Below are positions 45,001 through 53,875 of a stretch of DNA of 64,000 bases, one piece after another. Every line of letters begins with the position of its first letter. Position 1 is the stretch's first letter. The stretch covers positions 1 through 64,000 of the forward strand of contig JAUMMZ010000026.1 in NCBI GenBank assembly GCA_031296755.1, in the 5' to 3' direction. Origin of the DNA: Collinsella sp. (lineage in GTDB: Bacteria; Actinomycetota; Coriobacteriia; Coriobacteriales; Coriobacteriaceae). Both the position numbers and the translations under genes were made by a program. The notes beneath the pieces are model-generated. The model was not told the DNA's origin, ran no database searches, and worked only from the letters and a program-made list of their open reading frames with translations.

Positions 45001-46128
45001 ATGATCAATCGCAAGGCCATCGGTTATATCACCGCTAACTACTCTTCGACCTACGGCAGCGTGCTGCTCAAGGACCGCCCCATCGCGTCCGTTCCGTTTT
45101 TGGGCCGCTACCGCTTGATCGACTTCCCGCTGTCCAACATGATGAACGCCGGCATCAAGACCGTCGGCGTCGTCATGCCGGGCAACTACCGCTCGCTGAT
45201 CGACCACGTGGGCTCGGGTAAGGACTGGGGCCTGGACCGCAAGAAGGGCGGCCTGTTCATGGTGCCCGGCAACGCATATGGCACCACCAAGGGCGGCATG
45301 CGCTTCCTGCTGCGCGACATCATCTCCAACAAGACGCTGTTCCAGCGCTCGGACAAGCCCTATGTCGTGATGATGGGCACCAACATCATCTTTAACATGG
45401 ACCTCAACACCATCATCGACGCGCACGAGAACTCCGGTGCCCAGATGACCGTTGTGTACTGCAAGGCCACGCGCAACGTCGATGACGAGACCAAGCTGCA
45501 GATCAACGAGAACGGCCGCCTGACGGGCGTGAGCGCCGGCGTCGTGTATGGCGACAACGCCTCTATGGACTGCTGCATCGTCAACCGCGAGACACTGCTC
45601 GAGATCATCGACCACTACCAGGCCGCCGACTATCTGGACCTGCTCGAGGCACTCCAGGGCGACTTTGGCAACATCGACGTGTGCAGCTACGAGTACAAGG
45701 GCGAGGTCGTGGGCGTGTTTAGCGAGAAGTCGCTGTATCGCCGCAGCATGGACCTGCTCGACCAGACCGTGGCCGACCAGCTCTTTGACCCCGAGCGCCC
45801 GATCCTGACCAAGGCTCACGACGTGCCGCCTTCGCGCTACGCCACCGGCAGCCACGCCTGCAACTCGATTATCTCGGCCGGCTGCATCATCAAGGGCACC
45901 GTGCGCAACTCGATTCTGTCGCGCGGCGTCGTGGTCGAGGAAGGCGCCTCGGTGACCAACTCGATCATCAACCAGAGCTGCGTCATCAAGAGCGGCGCCC
46001 GCGTTGAGAATGCCATCCTGGACAAGAACAACGTGGTTCCCACCAACACCGAGCTTCGCGGCACGCCTGAGAACATCCTGGTGCTGGGAAAGGCCCCGTT
46101 AACTTCTGATATCACCAACGCGAGCTAG
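45001..46128 (+). CDS. glgD: Glucose-1-phosphate adenylyltransferase subunit GlgD
   Basis: 375 residues, start four bases after the glgC stop, with GGGGGAA before it. Same fold as GlgC: SVPFLGRYRLIDFPLSN and a C-terminal beta-helix (CIIKGTVRNSILSRGVVVEE). The N-terminal ATP loop G-G-x-G-x-R is absent (ANYSSTYGSVLLKDRPI), and VMMGTNIIFNMDLN lacks the catalytic Asp pattern. This is typical of the non-catalytic, activating partner. Confidence 0.95.
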   Translation: MINRKAIGYITANYSSTYGSVLLKDRPIASVPFLGRYRLIDFPLSNMMNAGIKTVGVVMPGNYRSLIDHVGSGKDWGLDRKKGGLFMVPGNAYGTTKGGMRFLLRDIISNKTLFQRSDKPYVVMMGTNIIFNMDLNTIIDAHENSGAQMTVVYCKATRNVDDETKLQINENGRLTGVSAGVVYGDNASMDCCIVNRETLLEIIDHYQAADYLDLLEALQGDFGNIDVCSYEYKGEVVGVFSEKSLYRRSMDLLDQTVADQLFDPERPILTKAHDVPPSRYATGSHACNSIISAGCIIKGTVRNSILSRGVVVEEGASVTNSIINQSCVIKSGARVENAILDKNNVVPTNTELRGTPENILVLGKAPLTSDITNAS

Positions 46129-46159
46129 CTTTGGCACCGCAACATCGCTCGTAACACGT

Positions 46160-46195
46160 AGAATAGCCGCCCGGTTTGCGCCAGGCGGCTATTCT
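46160..46195 (+). promoter_or_regulatory. Stem-loop between glgD and glgA
   Basis: AGAATAGCCGCC and GGCGGCTATTCT form a 12-bp stem with a 12-nt loop, ending a dozen bases before the glgA ribosome binding site. No T run follows, so it may tune glgA expression or protect mRNA rather than terminate. Confidence 0.5.
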
Positions 46196-46218
46196 CGAAT
46201 AACAACATGGGAGACAAT

Positions 46219-48492
46219 ATGGCTGATTCCAGCAAAAAGATGCAGATCGTGTTTGCCTCGGCCGAGTGCGCACCGTTTGTGAAGACCGGTGGCCTGGGCG
46301 ACGTGGCGGGCTCGCTGCCCGCGGCGCTTGTGCGCGCCGGCGCCGAAGTTATCGTTATGGTACCCAAGTACGCCACCATCAAGGACGAGTACAAGGCGCA
46401 AATGGAGCACTTCTCCGACTTTTACGTGAGCCTGGGCTGGCGCAATGAGTACTGCGGACTTGAGAAGCTCGAGCACGACGGCGTCACCTATATGTTCATC
46501 GACAACGAGCGCTACTTTGCGCGCGACTATCCGTACGGCTTCTTTGACGACGGCGAGCGTTTTGCGTTCTTCTCCAAGGCCATCACCGAGAGCCTGCAGC
46601 ACCTGCCGGCCGGCTTTGAGTGCGACATCCTGCACTGCAACGACTGGCAGACCGCGCTGGCGCCCGTGTTTTTGCGCGAGTTCTACCAGGGCCTGCCGCT
46701 GTACGAGCGCGTCAAGACCGTGTTCTCGATCCACAACGTGGCTTTCCAGGGCCAGTTTAGCGACACCGTAATGGAGGACATCCTGGGCGTAGCGCATATT
46801 CCCGCGGCAGCTACGCAGCTGCGCTGCGACGCCTGCAGCATCAACTACATGCTAGGTGCGCTGCACTATGCCGATGCCATCACCACGGTGAGCCCCACCT
46901 ATGCCAACGAGATCCAGACGCCCGAATTTGGCGAGGGCCTGGACGGCGTGCTGCGCGAGCGTTCGTACGCGCTGCAGGGCATTTTGAACGGTATTGACGT
47001 CGCGGGCTTTGACCCGGCGACCGATAAGCGCATTGCCGCCAACTACACCGTCGAGGACCGTTCTGGAAAGGCCGTGTGCAAGGCCAAGCTGCAGGAAGAG
47101 CTGGGGCTCGAGGTTCGCGACGACCGTCCGCTTATGGTGATGGTCACGCGCCTGACGCGCCAGAAGGGCATGGACCTGGTCATGTACGCGCTCGACCGCA
47201 TCCTGTCCGGCGGCGTTCAGGTGGCCGTGCTGGGCACCGGCGACCGCGACTACGAGGACGGTCTGCGCTACTTCCAGGACAAGTACCCCGGCACCATGGC
47301 CGCGCGCATCGAGTTCGATCCTGCGCTGTCGCAGCGCATGTACGCTGCCGCCGATATGTTCCTGATGCCTTCGAAGTTTGAGCCCTGCGGCCTGTCGCAG
47401 ATCATCGCCATGCGCTACGGCACCCTGCCCATCGTGCGCGAGACCGGTGGCCTGAAGGACACCGTGCAGCCGTACAACGAGTTTACCGGCGAGGGCACGG
47501 GCTTCTCGTTTACCAACTTTAACGGCGATGAGATGGGCGACGCCGTGTTCCGTGCGGCACGCCTGTTCTGGGACAACCGCGATGCCTGGAACAAGCTGGT
47601 TACGCAGGCCATGAGCCAGGACTTTAGCTGGACGCGCTCGGCCGACAAGTATCTGGACCTGTACTTCTTTATGCACCCGGAGATTGAGAGGCCGACGGCT
47701 GTTGTCGACGAGCCTATGGTTGTGGCTGAGCCCGAGCCCAAGGCCGAGCCGGTTGTTGAGGCACCCGCCACTGTTGAGGAGCCCAAGGCTGAGGAGAAGC
47801 CGACTGCGAAGCCTGCCGTCAAGAAGGCTACGACGCGCAAGACGACGGCCAAGAAGGCTACGACAAACAAGGCCGCTACCACCAAGACAGCCGCAGCAAA
47901 GACAACTGCTGCCAAGGCAACGACGACGCGCAAGCGCACGACCGCCGCTGCCAAGAAGGCCGCCGAGGTCGAGGCTGCTCCCGAGGTAAAGGCTGAAGCC
48001 GCCGTCGAGGCCAAGCCCGCCGTCAAGGCACCGGCCAAGACCGCTGCCAAGAAGACGACCGCGACCGCCAAGAAGGCGGCGGCCGCAAAGTCGACGACGA
48101 CCAAGGCTGCCGCTACGAAGGCCGCCGCGAAGACGACCACAAAAGCAGCCACGACCAAGGCAGCCGCAAAGCCGGCCGCCAAAGTCGAGGAGACACCCGC
48201 CGAGGCCAAGCCGGCCGCCAAGACCACCACGCGCAAGCGCGCCACGACGACGGCCAAGAAGACCACGACCAAGGCTGCTGCTTCCAAGGCGGAGGCCAAG
48301 GTCGAGGCTAAGCCCGCAGTAAAGGTCGATCCGGCTCCGAAGGCCGCCGAGGTCAAGACCGCTCCGAAGGCTACGGCAAAGACCGAGTCCGCCAAGGAGA
48401 CCCCGGTCTCCCCTGCCGCCACGACCGTGGAAAAGGCGCCATCCAAGAAGACGTCCGTCCGCAAGGCAACGGCCACCCGCAAGCGCCGCTAG
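46219..48492 (+). CDS. glgA: Glycogen synthase with a 260-residue Lys/Ala/Thr-rich tail
   Basis: 757 residues from the ATG six bases after GGGAG; an ATG four codons up overlaps that site. Residues 1-490 are a GT5 glycogen synthase: FVKTGGLGDVAGSLP (ADP-glucose site), CDILHCNDWQTAL, FSIHNVAFQG, LMVMVTRLTRQKGMDLV and SKFEPCGLSQIIAMRYGTL. A normal enzyme ends here. Then follows an acidic hinge (VVAEPEPKAEPVVEAPATV) and a long repeat-like tail of AAKKTT, TTRKRTTAA and KAAAKTTTKAA. The tail resembles histone H1 tails and that of GlgB in this cluster. Confidence 0.93.
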   Translation: MADSSKKMQIVFASAECAPFVKTGGLGDVAGSLPAALVRAGAEVIVMVPKYATIKDEYKAQMEHFSDFYVSLGWRNEYCGLEKLEHDGVTYMFIDNERYFARDYPYGFFDDGERFAFFSKAITESLQHLPAGFECDILHCNDWQTALAPVFLREFYQGLPLYERVKTVFSIHNVAFQGQFSDTVMEDILGVAHIPAAATQLRCDACSINYMLGALHYADAITTVSPTYANEIQTPEFGEGLDGVLRERSYALQGILNGIDVAGFDPATDKRIAANYTVEDRSGKAVCKAKLQEELGLEVRDDRPLMVMVTRLTRQKGMDLVMYALDRILSGGVQVAVLGTGDRDYEDGLRYFQDKYPGTMAARIEFDPALSQRMYAAADMFLMPSKFEPCGLSQIIAMRYGTLPIVRETGGLKDTVQPYNEFTGEGTGFSFTNFNGDEMGDAVFRAARLFWDNRDAWNKLVTQAMSQDFSWTRSADKYLDLYFFMHPEIERPTAVVDEPMVVAEPEPKAEPVVEAPATVEEPKAEEKPTAKPAVKKATTRKTTAKKATTNKAATTKTAAAKTTAAKATTTRKRTTAAAKKAAEVEAAPEVKAEAAVEAKPAVKAPAKTAAKKTTATAKKAAAAKSTTTKAAATKAAAKTTTKAATTKAAAKPAAKVEETPAEAKPAAKTTTRKRATTTAKKTTTKAAASKAEAKVEAKPAVKVDPAPKAAEVKTAPKATAKTESAKETPVSPAATTVEKAPSKKTSVRKATATRKRR

Positions 48493-48529
48493 CCCACAGA
48501 CGATCTAAAACCTAATCAAAACCCTAAAC

Positions 48530-48556
48530 AAGGGGCGCTCCAACCGGGCGCCCCTT
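48530..48556 (+). terminator. Terminator after glgA
   Basis: AAGGGGCGC and GCGCCCCTT form a 9-bp stem with a 9-nt loop, followed by CTCTGT. The U run is weak, so termination may be partial, but the next gene has its own upstream region. Confidence 0.6.
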
Positions 48557-48568
48557 CTCTGTAGATAG

Positions 48569-48590
48569 TTGGTAAAACGATTTTCTAGGA
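48569..48590 (+). promoter_or_regulatory. Operator-like site before the GH13/MalQ fusion
   Basis: TTGGTAAAACGATTTTCTAG shares TTGGTAAAAC and the CG centre with the glgB sites, with a less perfect right arm. A promoter probably follows, with TATACT near 48648. Confidence 0.5.
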
Positions 48591-48711
48591 CAACCGTTCG
48601 CCGATGATAAACGGATGTTGTTTATACACCCTGTGTACAACAGATATACTTACATTTTGTGCGTAAAGCCCATGGCCTGCAGGCCGTGATTCTATTGAAC
48701 TGGACCGTACT

Positions 48712-51700
48712 ATGAGATTGATACACAACAGCCGTCTACCGCAGTTTCGCACTCCGTTTGGCGCTGTGACCACAGGAACTACCGTTGCACTCTCGGTGAT
48801 TTTGGAGGATGCCGATCCCAACCAGGCAACATTCACCCTACGTACCTGGGTCGATGAAGTCGGCGAGACCCTGATTCCGATGGAGCACGAAGGCGATGGC
48901 ATTTTTACCGGCGAGCTCAAATGCACTGAACCGTGTCTTGTGTGGTACAGCTTTATATGCAATATCGAGGGCCAGCCCGAGGTTCGCCTGGGCGCGCCGC
49001 AAGGCCGCACCGGCGGCGAGGGCGTGACCTACGACTACGCCGAGGTGCCGTCCTTCCAGATTACTGTCTACAAGCACCGCGAGAACCGCCCCACCTGGTA
49101 CGAGCGCGGCATGGTGTACCAGATCTTCCCCGACCGCTACGCCCGTGACGAGCATTGGCGCGAGCGCACAATGGCCCAACTCGAAAAACCGCGCAAGGGC
49201 ATTCAGCGCCGGATGGTCGAGGACTGGAACGAGCCGCCCGTGTACGAGCGCACCGAGGACGGCTCCATCAAGACATGGGACTTTTACGGCGGCTCGCTCA
49301 AGGGCATCCAGGAAGACCTGCCCCGCATCGCCGAGCTGGGCTTTACGGCCATCTACCTCAACCCCATCTTTGAAGCCGCGAGCAACCACCGCTACGACAC
49401 GGCCGACTACACCAAGATCGACCCAATCCTGGGCACAGAGCAGGACTTTACCGAGCTGTGCCAGGCAGCCGAGAAGCTGGGCATCTCCATCATCCTGGAC
49501 GGCGTCTTCAACCACACGGGCGACGACTCGATCTATTTCAACCGCTACGGCAACTACCCCGGTGTGGGTGCCTGGCAGAGCGAGGATTCGCCGTGGCGCG
49601 ATGCGTTTACCTTCCACGAAGACGGCTCGTATGACTGCTGGTGGGGCGTGGGCAACATGCCAGCCATCAACGAGAAGTCCGAGCTGGTGCGCGAGAGGCT
49701 CCTGGGCAAGGACGGCGTGATCCGCAAATGGCTGCGCGCCGGCGCTCATGGCTGGCGCCTGGACGTCGCCGACGAGCTTTCCGACGACTTCCTGGCCGAG
49801 ATCAAGAACGCTGTGCTCGCCGAAAAGCCCGACGCACTGTTGCTCGGCGAAGTCTGGGAAGACGCCTCCAACAAGATTAGCTATGGCCATCTGCGCCGCT
49901 ACCTGCAGGGCTCCGAGCTGGACTCTGCTATGGATTATCCCTTCCGCGACATGGTCATCGGCTTTTTGATGGGCTACAAGAACGCCTACCAGGCAGCCGA
50001 GGATATCGAAACCCTGCGCGAGAATTATCCGCGCGAAGCCCTGTCCTGCGCGCTCAACCTGCTGTCGAGCCACGACCGCCCGCGCATCATCTCGGTGCTC
50101 GGGGGCGGCCCCGACGAGTCACAGCTGCCCGAGTGCGAGCGCAGCAAGTGGCGCCTGGACGAGAACTCGATGGGCCTGGCCAAGAGCCGCTTTTGGCTCG
50201 CCACGCTCATGCAGATGACCTTCCCAGGCGTGCCTTCGATCTACTACGGCGACGAATACGGCCTGGAGGGCCTGACCGATCCGGGCAACCGCCGCACCCT
50301 GCCGACCAAGGACCAGCTGCACGACTTCGACACGCTGGCTATTGTCAAGAACGCCTCCGCCGTACGCCGCGCACTGCCATTTATGATCGACGGCGAGATC
50401 AAGGCCTTCGCGCTCAACGACGAGGTGCTTGCCTACAACCGCACGGGCAAGGATGGCGAGTCCGCGACGGTTATCATCAACCGCAGCCTGCGCAATTCGC
50501 ACCGCGTGACGATTCCGGCGCTCGGCGAATGTGCAAGTGACGTGATCAGCGGCCACGAGTGCGAGATCCACAACGGTACGATCACGCTCGATCTGTATCC
50601 GCTGGGCTCGTCGATCATCTATCACCATGCCGAGCAGCGCCTGCAGGAGCCGCTCGATCACGGCGCGGGCGTCGTGTGCCATATCACCTCGGTGCCCACC
50701 GACGACGGCAAGCCCGGCACGATTGGTGCGCCCACGCGTCGCTTTATCGATCATCTGGCCGCTATGGGCATGCGCTACTGGCAGCTCCTACCCGTCAATC
50801 CGACGGACTTCTTCCGCTCTCCTTACGCTGGGCCTTCGGCCTTTGCGGGCAATATTGACCTGCTGCCCGAGAGCCAAGAGGGACTGGCGGCCGACTTTGA
50901 GACTTGGAAGGCCCGTGGCGGCGAGGATGCAGATCCGCTGTACACGGCGTTTAAGCATCGCAACGCCGACTGGCTCGAGAAGTACTGCGTCTACATGGCC
51001 GTCAAGAAGTACTTTGAAGGCGAATCACGTCACGAATGGCCGGCCGATGTCGCGCGCTACAACGAGCATCTGATTGACGACAAGCGTTTCCACGACGAGG
51101 CAGAGCTGCAGGCGTACATGCAGTACCGCTTTGACCTGGCTTGGTGCGAGCTCATGAACTACGCGCACAAGAAAGGCATCGAGGTCATCGGCGATATTCC
51201 CATGTACGTTTCGGACGATTCGGCCGATGCGTGGAGCGAGCCCGAGAACTTCTGGCTGTCCGATACCGGCAAAGCGATTGAGATCTCTGGCGCGCCGCCC
51301 GACAATTTTGCGCCCGAGGGCCAGGTGTGGGGCAACCCCACCTTCCGTTGGGATCACATGAAGGAGAACGGCTACAGCTGGTGGATGGACCGTCTGCGTC
51401 GCGCGTTCTCGCTCTACGACCGCGTGCGCCTGGACCACTTCCTGGGATTCCACAGCTACTTTAGCATTCCCGCAGGCAAGGCCTGTGCCGACGGCCGCTG
51501 GCTGGCAGGTCCGGGCAAGGATCTGTTCCAGACTGCCTATGACGAGCTGGGGCCGCTCAACTTTATCGCCGAGGACCTGGGCTACCTGACGCCCGGCGTT
51601 CGCGCCATGGCTTCGACCTGCGGCTTCCCCGGTATGGACGTGCTGGAGTTTAGCGATTACGACGTCCGAAACGGCGTGTATCCCACGCCTGGCAAGATTC

Positions 51701-52008
51701 TGTACACCTCGACGCACGACACGTCGACGCTCGCCGGTTGGTGCACGCGCTCCTTTGCGGGCGGCGACGAGCCAAGCGGTGTTGAGGTGGCGGCCAAGCT
51801 TATGGGCGACGCGCTGGCAAGCGACGCTCCCCTAGTGATGATGCCGCTGCAGGATGTCCTGGGACTAGGCGACGATGCGCGCATGAACGTGCCGGGTGTC
51901 GCCACGGGCAACTGGACCTGGCAGGCCGATGAGGCCGACATTGCGGCCGCCGAAGGCAAAACTGCACAGCTCCTGCGCAACACCCATAGATTCTGGGGCG
52001 AAGCGTGA
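48712..52008 (+). CDS. Bifunctional GH13 glycosidase / 4-alpha-glucanotransferase fusion
   Basis: 1098 residues. Part 1 (about 1-640) has an N-terminal beta domain, MVYQIFPDRYARDE, then WRLDVADELSDDFL (nucleophile), LLGEVWEDASN (acid/base) and LLSSHDRPRI, as in neopullulanase/glycogen-debranching GH13 enzymes. Part 2 (about 650-1098) is GH77/MalQ: RYWQLLPVNPTDF, VRLDHFLGFHSYF (nucleophile), FIAEDLGYLTPGVRA (acid/base) and YTSTHDTSTLAGW. Such fusions are known and are annotated as GlgX/4-alpha-glucanotransferase. It would trim branches and rearrange maltodextrins during glycogen breakdown. No signal peptide, so it is cytosolic. The ribosome binding site is weak. Confidence 0.92.
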   Translation: MRLIHNSRLPQFRTPFGAVTTGTTVALSVILEDADPNQATFTLRTWVDEVGETLIPMEHEGDGIFTGELKCTEPCLVWYSFICNIEGQPEVRLGAPQGRTGGEGVTYDYAEVPSFQITVYKHRENRPTWYERGMVYQIFPDRYARDEHWRERTMAQLEKPRKGIQRRMVEDWNEPPVYERTEDGSIKTWDFYGGSLKGIQEDLPRIAELGFTAIYLNPIFEAASNHRYDTADYTKIDPILGTEQDFTELCQAAEKLGISIILDGVFNHTGDDSIYFNRYGNYPGVGAWQSEDSPWRDAFTFHEDGSYDCWWGVGNMPAINEKSELVRERLLGKDGVIRKWLRAGAHGWRLDVADELSDDFLAEIKNAVLAEKPDALLLGEVWEDASNKISYGHLRRYLQGSELDSAMDYPFRDMVIGFLMGYKNAYQAAEDIETLRENYPREALSCALNLLSSHDRPRIISVLGGGPDESQLPECERSKWRLDENSMGLAKSRFWLATLMQMTFPGVPSIYYGDEYGLEGLTDPGNRRTLPTKDQLHDFDTLAIVKNASAVRRALPFMIDGEIKAFALNDEVLAYNRTGKDGESATVIINRSLRNSHRVTIPALGECASDVISGHECEIHNGTITLDLYPLGSSIIYHHAEQRLQEPLDHGAGVVCHITSVPTDDGKPGTIGAPTRRFIDHLAAMGMRYWQLLPVNPTDFFRSPYAGPSAFAGNIDLLPESQEGLAADFETWKARGGEDADPLYTAFKHRNADWLEKYCVYMAVKKYFEGESRHEWPADVARYNEHLIDDKRFHDEAELQAYMQYRFDLAWCELMNYAHKKGIEVIGDIPMYVSDDSADAWSEPENFWLSDTGKAIEISGAPPDNFAPEGQVWGNPTFRWDHMKENGYSWWMDRLRRAFSLYDRVRLDHFLGFHSYFSIPAGKACADGRWLAGPGKDLFQTAYDELGPLNFIAEDLGYLTPGVRAMASTCGFPGMDVLEFSDYDVRNGVYPTPGKILYTSTHDTSTLAGWCTRSFAGGDEPSGVEVAAKLMGDALASDAPLVMMPLQDVLGLGDDARMNVPGVATGNWTWQADEADIAAAEGKTAQLLRNTHRFWGEA

Positions 52009-52096
52009 TAAAACCCCCGATATAGGGTACAGTTACAAACGTTTGAATTTATGCGGGCAGAGCGATCTGCCCGCTTTGTGCTGAAAAGGAAGTAAT

Positions 52097-52333
52097 ATGG
52101 CGCGCTACGATTACAAGTGCTCGAGCTGCGGCAACGTGTTTGAGGTTGAGCATCCCATGTCCGAGACCCCCGAGGTCGTGTGCCCGAGTTGCGGCGCTCC
52201 GGCGGCCAAGACGTTCTCGGCCAGCGGCATCAAGTTTGAGGGCAGCGGCTTCTACAACACCGACCAGCGAAGCGGCGGCTCCAGCACCAACGCCACCAGT
52301 GGCTGCTGCGCCAATTGCCCGCATAGCCACTAG
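52097..52333 (+). CDS. FmdB-family zinc-ribbon protein
   Basis: 78 residues, AAGGAAG before the ATG. YDYKCSSCGNVFEVEH and VVCPSCGAPAAKTFS carry the two CxxC pairs of the FmdB putative regulatory zinc ribbon. The C-terminus is Gly/Ser-rich with a second Cys/His group (GCCANCPHSH). Function not established; such small proteins are linked to regulation in other bacteria. Confidence 0.9.
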   Translation: MARYDYKCSSCGNVFEVEHPMSETPEVVCPSCGAPAAKTFSASGIKFEGSGFYNTDQRSGGSSTNATSGCCANCPHSH

Positions 52334-52401
52334 AAACCAAGCAGCCCCGCGACCGGCACCGATCGTAGGGCTGACTCTTTAGCTACCCAGGTTTCCTTGT
52401 G

Positions 52402-52468
52402 AGTTGCGGTGAAATAAGGACTGTTTGGCGGACAGAAGCGGCTTTTCAATCCCTATTTCACCGCAACT
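52402..52468. terminator. Bidirectional 19-bp stem between fmdB and rsmB
   Basis: AGTTGCGGTGAAATAAGGA and TCCCTATTTCACCGCAACT pair with one mismatch over a 29-nt loop. It lies between convergent genes. The long clean stem without T runs resembles dispersed intergenic palindromes rather than a simple terminator. Confidence 0.5.
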
Positions 52469-52474
52469 TAGTCG

Positions 52475-53875
52475 TTACTTGTGGACCAGTCTGGCGCAGA
52501 AGTGGCCGTCGTAGGAGTCGGCGTTTACGGGAACGCTTTGGAAGAGGCCTCGATCGTTCTGGCGTACGGAAACGAGCTTCTTGGCCTGATCGAACTCGGG
52601 GAGTTGCAGAATCTGTGCTTCGGAAAGCGGCGCCACGCTAAAGCCGGCACCCTCGGGAGAAGCAAGGAACGCGTCCACCACCTGTGTGTTCTCCTCGTCG
52701 AAGACCGAGCACGTCGCATAGATGAGCTCGCCGCCGGCAGCCACGCGCGCGGCAGCTTCCTTGAGCATCGTCAGTTGCAGTTTGGGCAGCTCAACCGTCA
52801 CGTCCTTTTCGGTCAGTCGCCAAGGGATCTCGGGATGACGGCGCATGGTGCCGGTGCCCGAGCACGGCGCATCGATAAAAACCGTGTCGAACTTAACCGG
52901 CTCGCCAAGCATGGCATCAAACGATGTGAGCACCTCATCAAGCTCGCAGGCATCACCCGAAACCGTACGAACACCCTGAATACCGGCCTTATGCAGGCGA
53001 GCGAGATTCAGATCACACTTGCGATCATGCAGATCGAGCGCCGTATGCTGACGCTCATAGCCCGCACGCTTGGCCTGGCACATCATCACATAGGTCTTGG
53101 TGCCGCGACCGGCACCAATCTCAAGGCAGCTTCCAGGGCGCGTGGCAGCCGTGGCGATAAGCTGCGCGTTGAGATCAGATGCCACCGCGGCAGCACGCTC
53201 AAACACACCCGAAGCAACGGTAACCTGGGCATCAACCGGGGCATGGCAGCCCGGGAAGACAGGCGCGACGAGCTGCGAGATATACGGATCGGGCTTGGTC
53301 GCAAAGGCGTTCTCATGCAGGGCCAGCGGCGCGGGGGCCAGATTGCCAGCAAAGTTGAGCGCACCCTCTGGGGTATCGAACGAGGCCATAATACGAGCGC
53401 AAAGCCAACGCGGCAGACCCATCAGGCGCGACAGACGAACCAAGCGTCGCTCAGACTCATCTACATCGGACGCAGTGGCAAAGTTCTCAACGTTGTCCGC
53501 GACCTTATGGAGCACGGCATTGGCCAAACCGGCGGCAGACTTAGCTCCGCTGCGCACCAGCTCAACGCCCTGACTCACCGCAACGCGGCCAGGCGTATGC
53601 AGATAGAGCATCTCGAAGGCCGAGATACGAAGTGCCATGCGAACACGCGGCGCAACCTTTTTAGGCTTATCGAGAAACTGATCGAGCAGCTCGTCCAAAA
53701 TACCCTGGGTAGCCGCAACGCCCAGTGCCAAACGAGCGGCAAAAGCGGAATCGCGCTGGTCAATAGCCTTGGCAGATGCGCGAGAGGACAGCACGTCGCG
53801 CGCATACATACCGCGGCGATCGGCCTCCATTAGCACATCGAGCGCAAGTTTGCGCGCGGGAGACAGCTTGCTCAT
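52475..53875 (-). CDS. rsmB: 16S rRNA (cytosine-967-C5)-methyltransferase
   Basis: 466 residues from the ATG that overlaps the fmt stop (ATGA). NusB-like N-terminal RNA-binding domain (ARKLALDVLMEADRRG to about 140), then a Rossmann SAM domain with LEIGAGRGTKT, FIDAPCSGTGTMRRHPEI and YATCSVFDEEN, whose two cysteines are the general-base/nucleophile pair of RsmB/F enzymes. It methylates C967 of 16S rRNA. Last gene of the priA-def-fmt-rsmB run. Confidence 0.95.
   Translation of the reverse strand: MSKLSPARKLALDVLMEADRRGMYARDVLSSRASAKAIDQRDSAFAARLALGVAATQGILDELLDQFLDKPKKVAPRVRMALRISAFEMLYLHTPGRVAVSQGVELVRSGAKSAAGLANAVLHKVADNVENFATASDVDESERRLVRLSRLMGLPRWLCARIMASFDTPEGALNFAGNLAPAPLALHENAFATKPDPYISQLVAPVFPGCHAPVDAQVTVASGVFERAAAVASDLNAQLIATAATRPGSCLEIGAGRGTKTYVMMCQAKRAGYERQHTALDLHDRKCDLNLARLHKAGIQGVRTVSGDACELDEVLTSFDAMLGEPVKFDTVFIDAPCSGTGTMRRHPEIPWRLTEKDVTVELPKLQLTMLKEAAARVAAGGELIYATCSVFDEENTQVVDAFLASPEGAGFSVAPLSEAQILQLPEFDQAKKLVSVRQNDRGLFQSVPVNADSYDGHFCARLVHK

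Noticed and set aside
41242..45855. Long minus-strand frames opposite glgP, glgC and glgD
   Set aside because: Mirror-image shadows of conserved genes with no start signals.
47690..48490. Tandem DNA repeat or contamination in the glgA 3' end
   Set aside because: Frame stays open with matched codon use, and GlgB has a similar tail, so it is a real protein extension.
52481..53833. Plus-strand frame opposite rsmB
   Set aside because: Antisense shadow of a complete rsmB.
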